From the NCBI GenBank assembly GCA_021927905.1, contig BLLK01000045.1:806001-870000 (forward strand): a DNA stretch of 64,000 nt. Reading direction: 5' to 3'. The DNA comes from Chaetoceros tenuissimus. Taxonomy: Eukaryota; Bacillariophyta; Thalassiosirophyceae; Chaetocerotales; Chaetocerotaceae. Below the pieces are notes generated by a model, which did not search any database, was not told where the DNA came from, and saw only the letters and a program-made list of their open reading frames with translations. This document shows positions 62,533 to 64,000 of this stretch, piece by piece; position 1 is the first letter of the stretch; each line of letters starts with the position of its first letter. Made by a program: the position numbers and the translations under genes.

Positions 62533-63531
62533 ATGAATAAATCCAACTTCCTGATCAGATTTATTTGCCTCTTTTGGTGGTTTTCGGCTGCCAATGGTTT
62601 TTCTTCTCAAAACTCTTCAAAAGCAAGGAATAATGTGAGTGTGACTCAGGTCAATTCATCCGACAAAGAATGTAATCGACGAAGCATCATTAATCAATTA
62701 TTTGTGGCGTCATCCGACAAAGAATGTAATCGACGAAGCATTATTAATCAATTATTTGTGGCATCTTCTGTGGCATCAACCCTTCTATCTTCACCTACTC
62801 CATCAAATGCAGCTCAGACAGCAGGAGAAGCAGTTCGTCGTGGTGCTGCAAATATTCCAGGGTATGGATCCCCTGATGTGTACTACCCATCTTCATTTCT
62901 TGGTAAATGGAAAGCAACTAGAACAATTGCGGCCAGTGATGATCCTATGATTTTAAATATGTTGTTCAAGCAAGGAGGAGAGTTAATTCCGATAAATATT
63001 TCCTACGATGTTAGATTCATCACTGTAGATGGAGACGAAGGACTGGACAAATCAAAAACCATTGACAAAGTGATTGCAGATCGACAGTTCAATGAACTTA
63101 GTTATTATAATGCCTTGAAGGCCAAAATGGAAGAAATGGACTTGCCTTCACCACCATCGATTCAAAACATTTCTTGGTCTCCATTCAATCCAAATGTCTG
63201 TACCAGCACCTACAATGATGGATCAACCAATGAAATCAAGGTGACAAAACGTGCTGCTGAGTTGGATGCAAATGCAGGACTTGTTTCATCTTCAGAGTAT
63301 AGAAGAGTCACGACAACAAAGGGGGCAATGGGAATTCCATCTATTTCGGCATCCAGAGTTTTGACAAAATGGAAAACTGAAGGAAGTGGACCAAGTCAAG
63401 TAGTTGATGCTATTGAAATAGTGTACAGTGACGGGCCGATGGGTGGTGATCCTATGATGATGGGTACATCATCAGCTGCAAAACCACAACTGAGCTCCAA
63501 GTCAAGACTTCGGCTTGAAAGGCCACAGTAG
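62533..63531 (+). CDS. Thylakoid-lumen protein (DUF6816-like) with duplicated twin-arginine signal
   Basis: 332 residues from the ATG at 62533; an upstream in-frame ATG at 62383 is less likely because this start opens a signal peptide (FLIRFICLFWWFSAANG) followed by Phe at the cleavage site, the plastid pattern. A 54-nt tandem duplication encodes SSDKECNRRSIINQLFVA twice (residues 42-59 and 60-77). NRRSIINQLFVASSVAST, then TPSNA, is a twin-arginine thylakoid transfer signal with an AxA-type cleavage site. The mature part (YGSPDVYYPSSFLGKWKATR onward) resembles a beta-barrel lumenal family, DUF6816; that name is from memory. Function unknown. Confidence 0.8.
   Translation: MNKSNFLIRFICLFWWFSAANGFSSQNSSKARNNVSVTQVNSSDKECNRRSIINQLFVASSDKECNRRSIINQLFVASSVASTLLSSPTPSNAAQTAGEAVRRGAANIPGYGSPDVYYPSSFLGKWKATRTIAASDDPMILNMLFKQGGELIPINISYDVRFITVDGDEGLDKSKTIDKVIADRQFNELSYYNALKAKMEEMDLPSPPSIQNISWSPFNPNVCTSTYNDGSTNEIKVTKRAAELDANAGLVSSSEYRRVTTTKGAMGIPSISASRVLTKWKTEGSGPSQVVDAIEIVYSDGPMGGDPMMMGTSSAAKPQLSSKSRLRLERPQ
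62656..62763 (+). repeat. In-frame 54-bp tandem duplication
   Basis: Copy 1 is 62656-62709 and copy 2 is 62710-62763. They differ at two positions, both synonymous (ATC/ATT for Ile, GCG/GCA for Ala). The unit is 18 codons and carries the twin-arginine motif of the thylakoid signal. Confidence 0.95.
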
Positions 63532-63626
63532 ATGAGTGCAAGAGTGGTGAAAACCACCATCTAGCTAGCATATGTTAATATCTCTACTTGATTTTATCTA
63601 TCGTCAATGTTGAGAGTAGTATTTAC

Positions 63627-64000
63627 TTATTTAGCTTTACCTTTTAATAACAACTCTTTTGCTTCGTTCACTTTTCCACTTAGATATTTACTTCCGCCAC
63701 GGTCAGGATGGTTCAAAATTAACAGCTTACGATGAGCCTCCTTGATTCGTTTTTCAGTGGATGATGCTCGAACTCCTAGAATAAGCGCTGCTTCTCTCTT
63801 GGTCATTTTCTCTTCAAATCCACCTTCATAGTAATTAGTTCCTACATCAAAGAAACTACTGAAAATATTCTCTCTTTTTCCCTTTGTCTCTTTTTTCTTA
63901 GTCTCAGTCTGTTCAGAGGAAGCTTGATCTTGAGTTTCTTCTTTCTTCTCTGGCTCTTCCGGTTGACTTGCCTTCCATTCTTTAAATGCTGTCACTGTCA
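63627..64000 (-). CDS. PAM18: TIM14/PAM18 J-protein of the mitochondrial import motor, 5' end outside window
   Basis: The frame is open to the right edge; only a GTG occurs at 63995, so the true start is beyond the window. The visible 124 codons end in the PAM18 J domain: [20 protein letters not shown], then a helix, and [20 protein letters not shown] with the HPD motif that stimulates mitochondrial Hsp70. TIM14 anchors this domain at the inner membrane channel. TAFKEWKAS at the edge fits the residues just after the usual membrane helix. The acidic/Lys-rich linker of about 45 residues before the J domain is longer than in yeast. Confidence 0.88.
   Translation of the reverse strand, partial: TVTAFKEWKASQPEEPEKKEETQDQASSEQTETKKKETKGKRENIFSSFFDVGTNYYEGGFEEKMTKREAALILGVRASSTEKRIKEAHRKLLILNHPDRGGSKYLSGKVNEAKELLLKGKAK

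Overview
This window is eukaryotic nuclear DNA, most likely from a diatom. Three lines of evidence support that. The genes are interrupted by short GT-AG introns, about 63-133 nt in all those I resolved. Several proteins carry the secondary-plastid presequence of diatoms, a signal peptide followed by a Phe at the predicted cleavage site; the clearest is VASAFAP in the gene at 58526-59311. The gene set is ordinary eukaryotic: proteasome, complex I, TIM14, MOT1, cereblon and a Qa-SNARE. The DNA is AT-rich and dense, with genes on both strands and short spacers. An AT-rich centric diatom of the Chaetoceros type would fit, but the genus is a guess. I saw no viral, retroelement, CRISPR, rRNA or tRNA signal.

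Left part (1-24 kb). This holds a partial unknown gene at the edge, an ADA3-like nuclear protein, a membrane sulfotransferase, an EF-hand protein, a two-exon coiled-coil nuclear protein, and a gene-poor stretch at 10.6-12.7 kb. It continues with an unknown charged protein, an ankyrin-RING protein, a phosphagen (arginine/creatine-type) kinase, KLHDC4, a secreted ShKT/peroxidase-fold protein and a membrane leucine-rich-repeat protein.

Middle (24-44 kb). A membrane protein of unknown function comes first. Next is a five-exon xanthine dehydrogenase facing an isochorismatase-glutamine synthetase fusion only 123 nt away, a plausible nitrogen-recycling pair. Then come a Rad5/HLTF-type SNF2 ATPase with HIRAN, SAP and RING domains, a Qa-SNARE without a membrane anchor, a thioredoxin-fold membrane protein, cardiolipin synthase, a rhomboid protease and proteasome subunit beta-4.

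Right part (44-64 kb). This holds a small-molecule kinase with a secretory/plastid leader, an unknown protein, cereblon, MOT1/BTAF1, and a PARP-zinc-finger/HRDC protein. These are followed by a plastid threonine-aldolase-type enzyme, a plastid PH-like membrane protein, NDUFA12, an acidic unknown, a CZIB (DUF866) homologue that has lost its zinc ligands, a thylakoid-lumen protein with a duplicated twin-arginine signal, and the 3' part of TIM14/PAM18.

Many genes needed exon joining. I placed junctions by reading frame, GT/AG sites and family alignment from memory, and every joined model below is an exact multiple of three. Non-coding highlights are a triple CCAAT/CRE array upstream of MOT1, a perfect CRE palindrome upstream of the small-molecule kinase, and three hairpin-forming inverted repeats.
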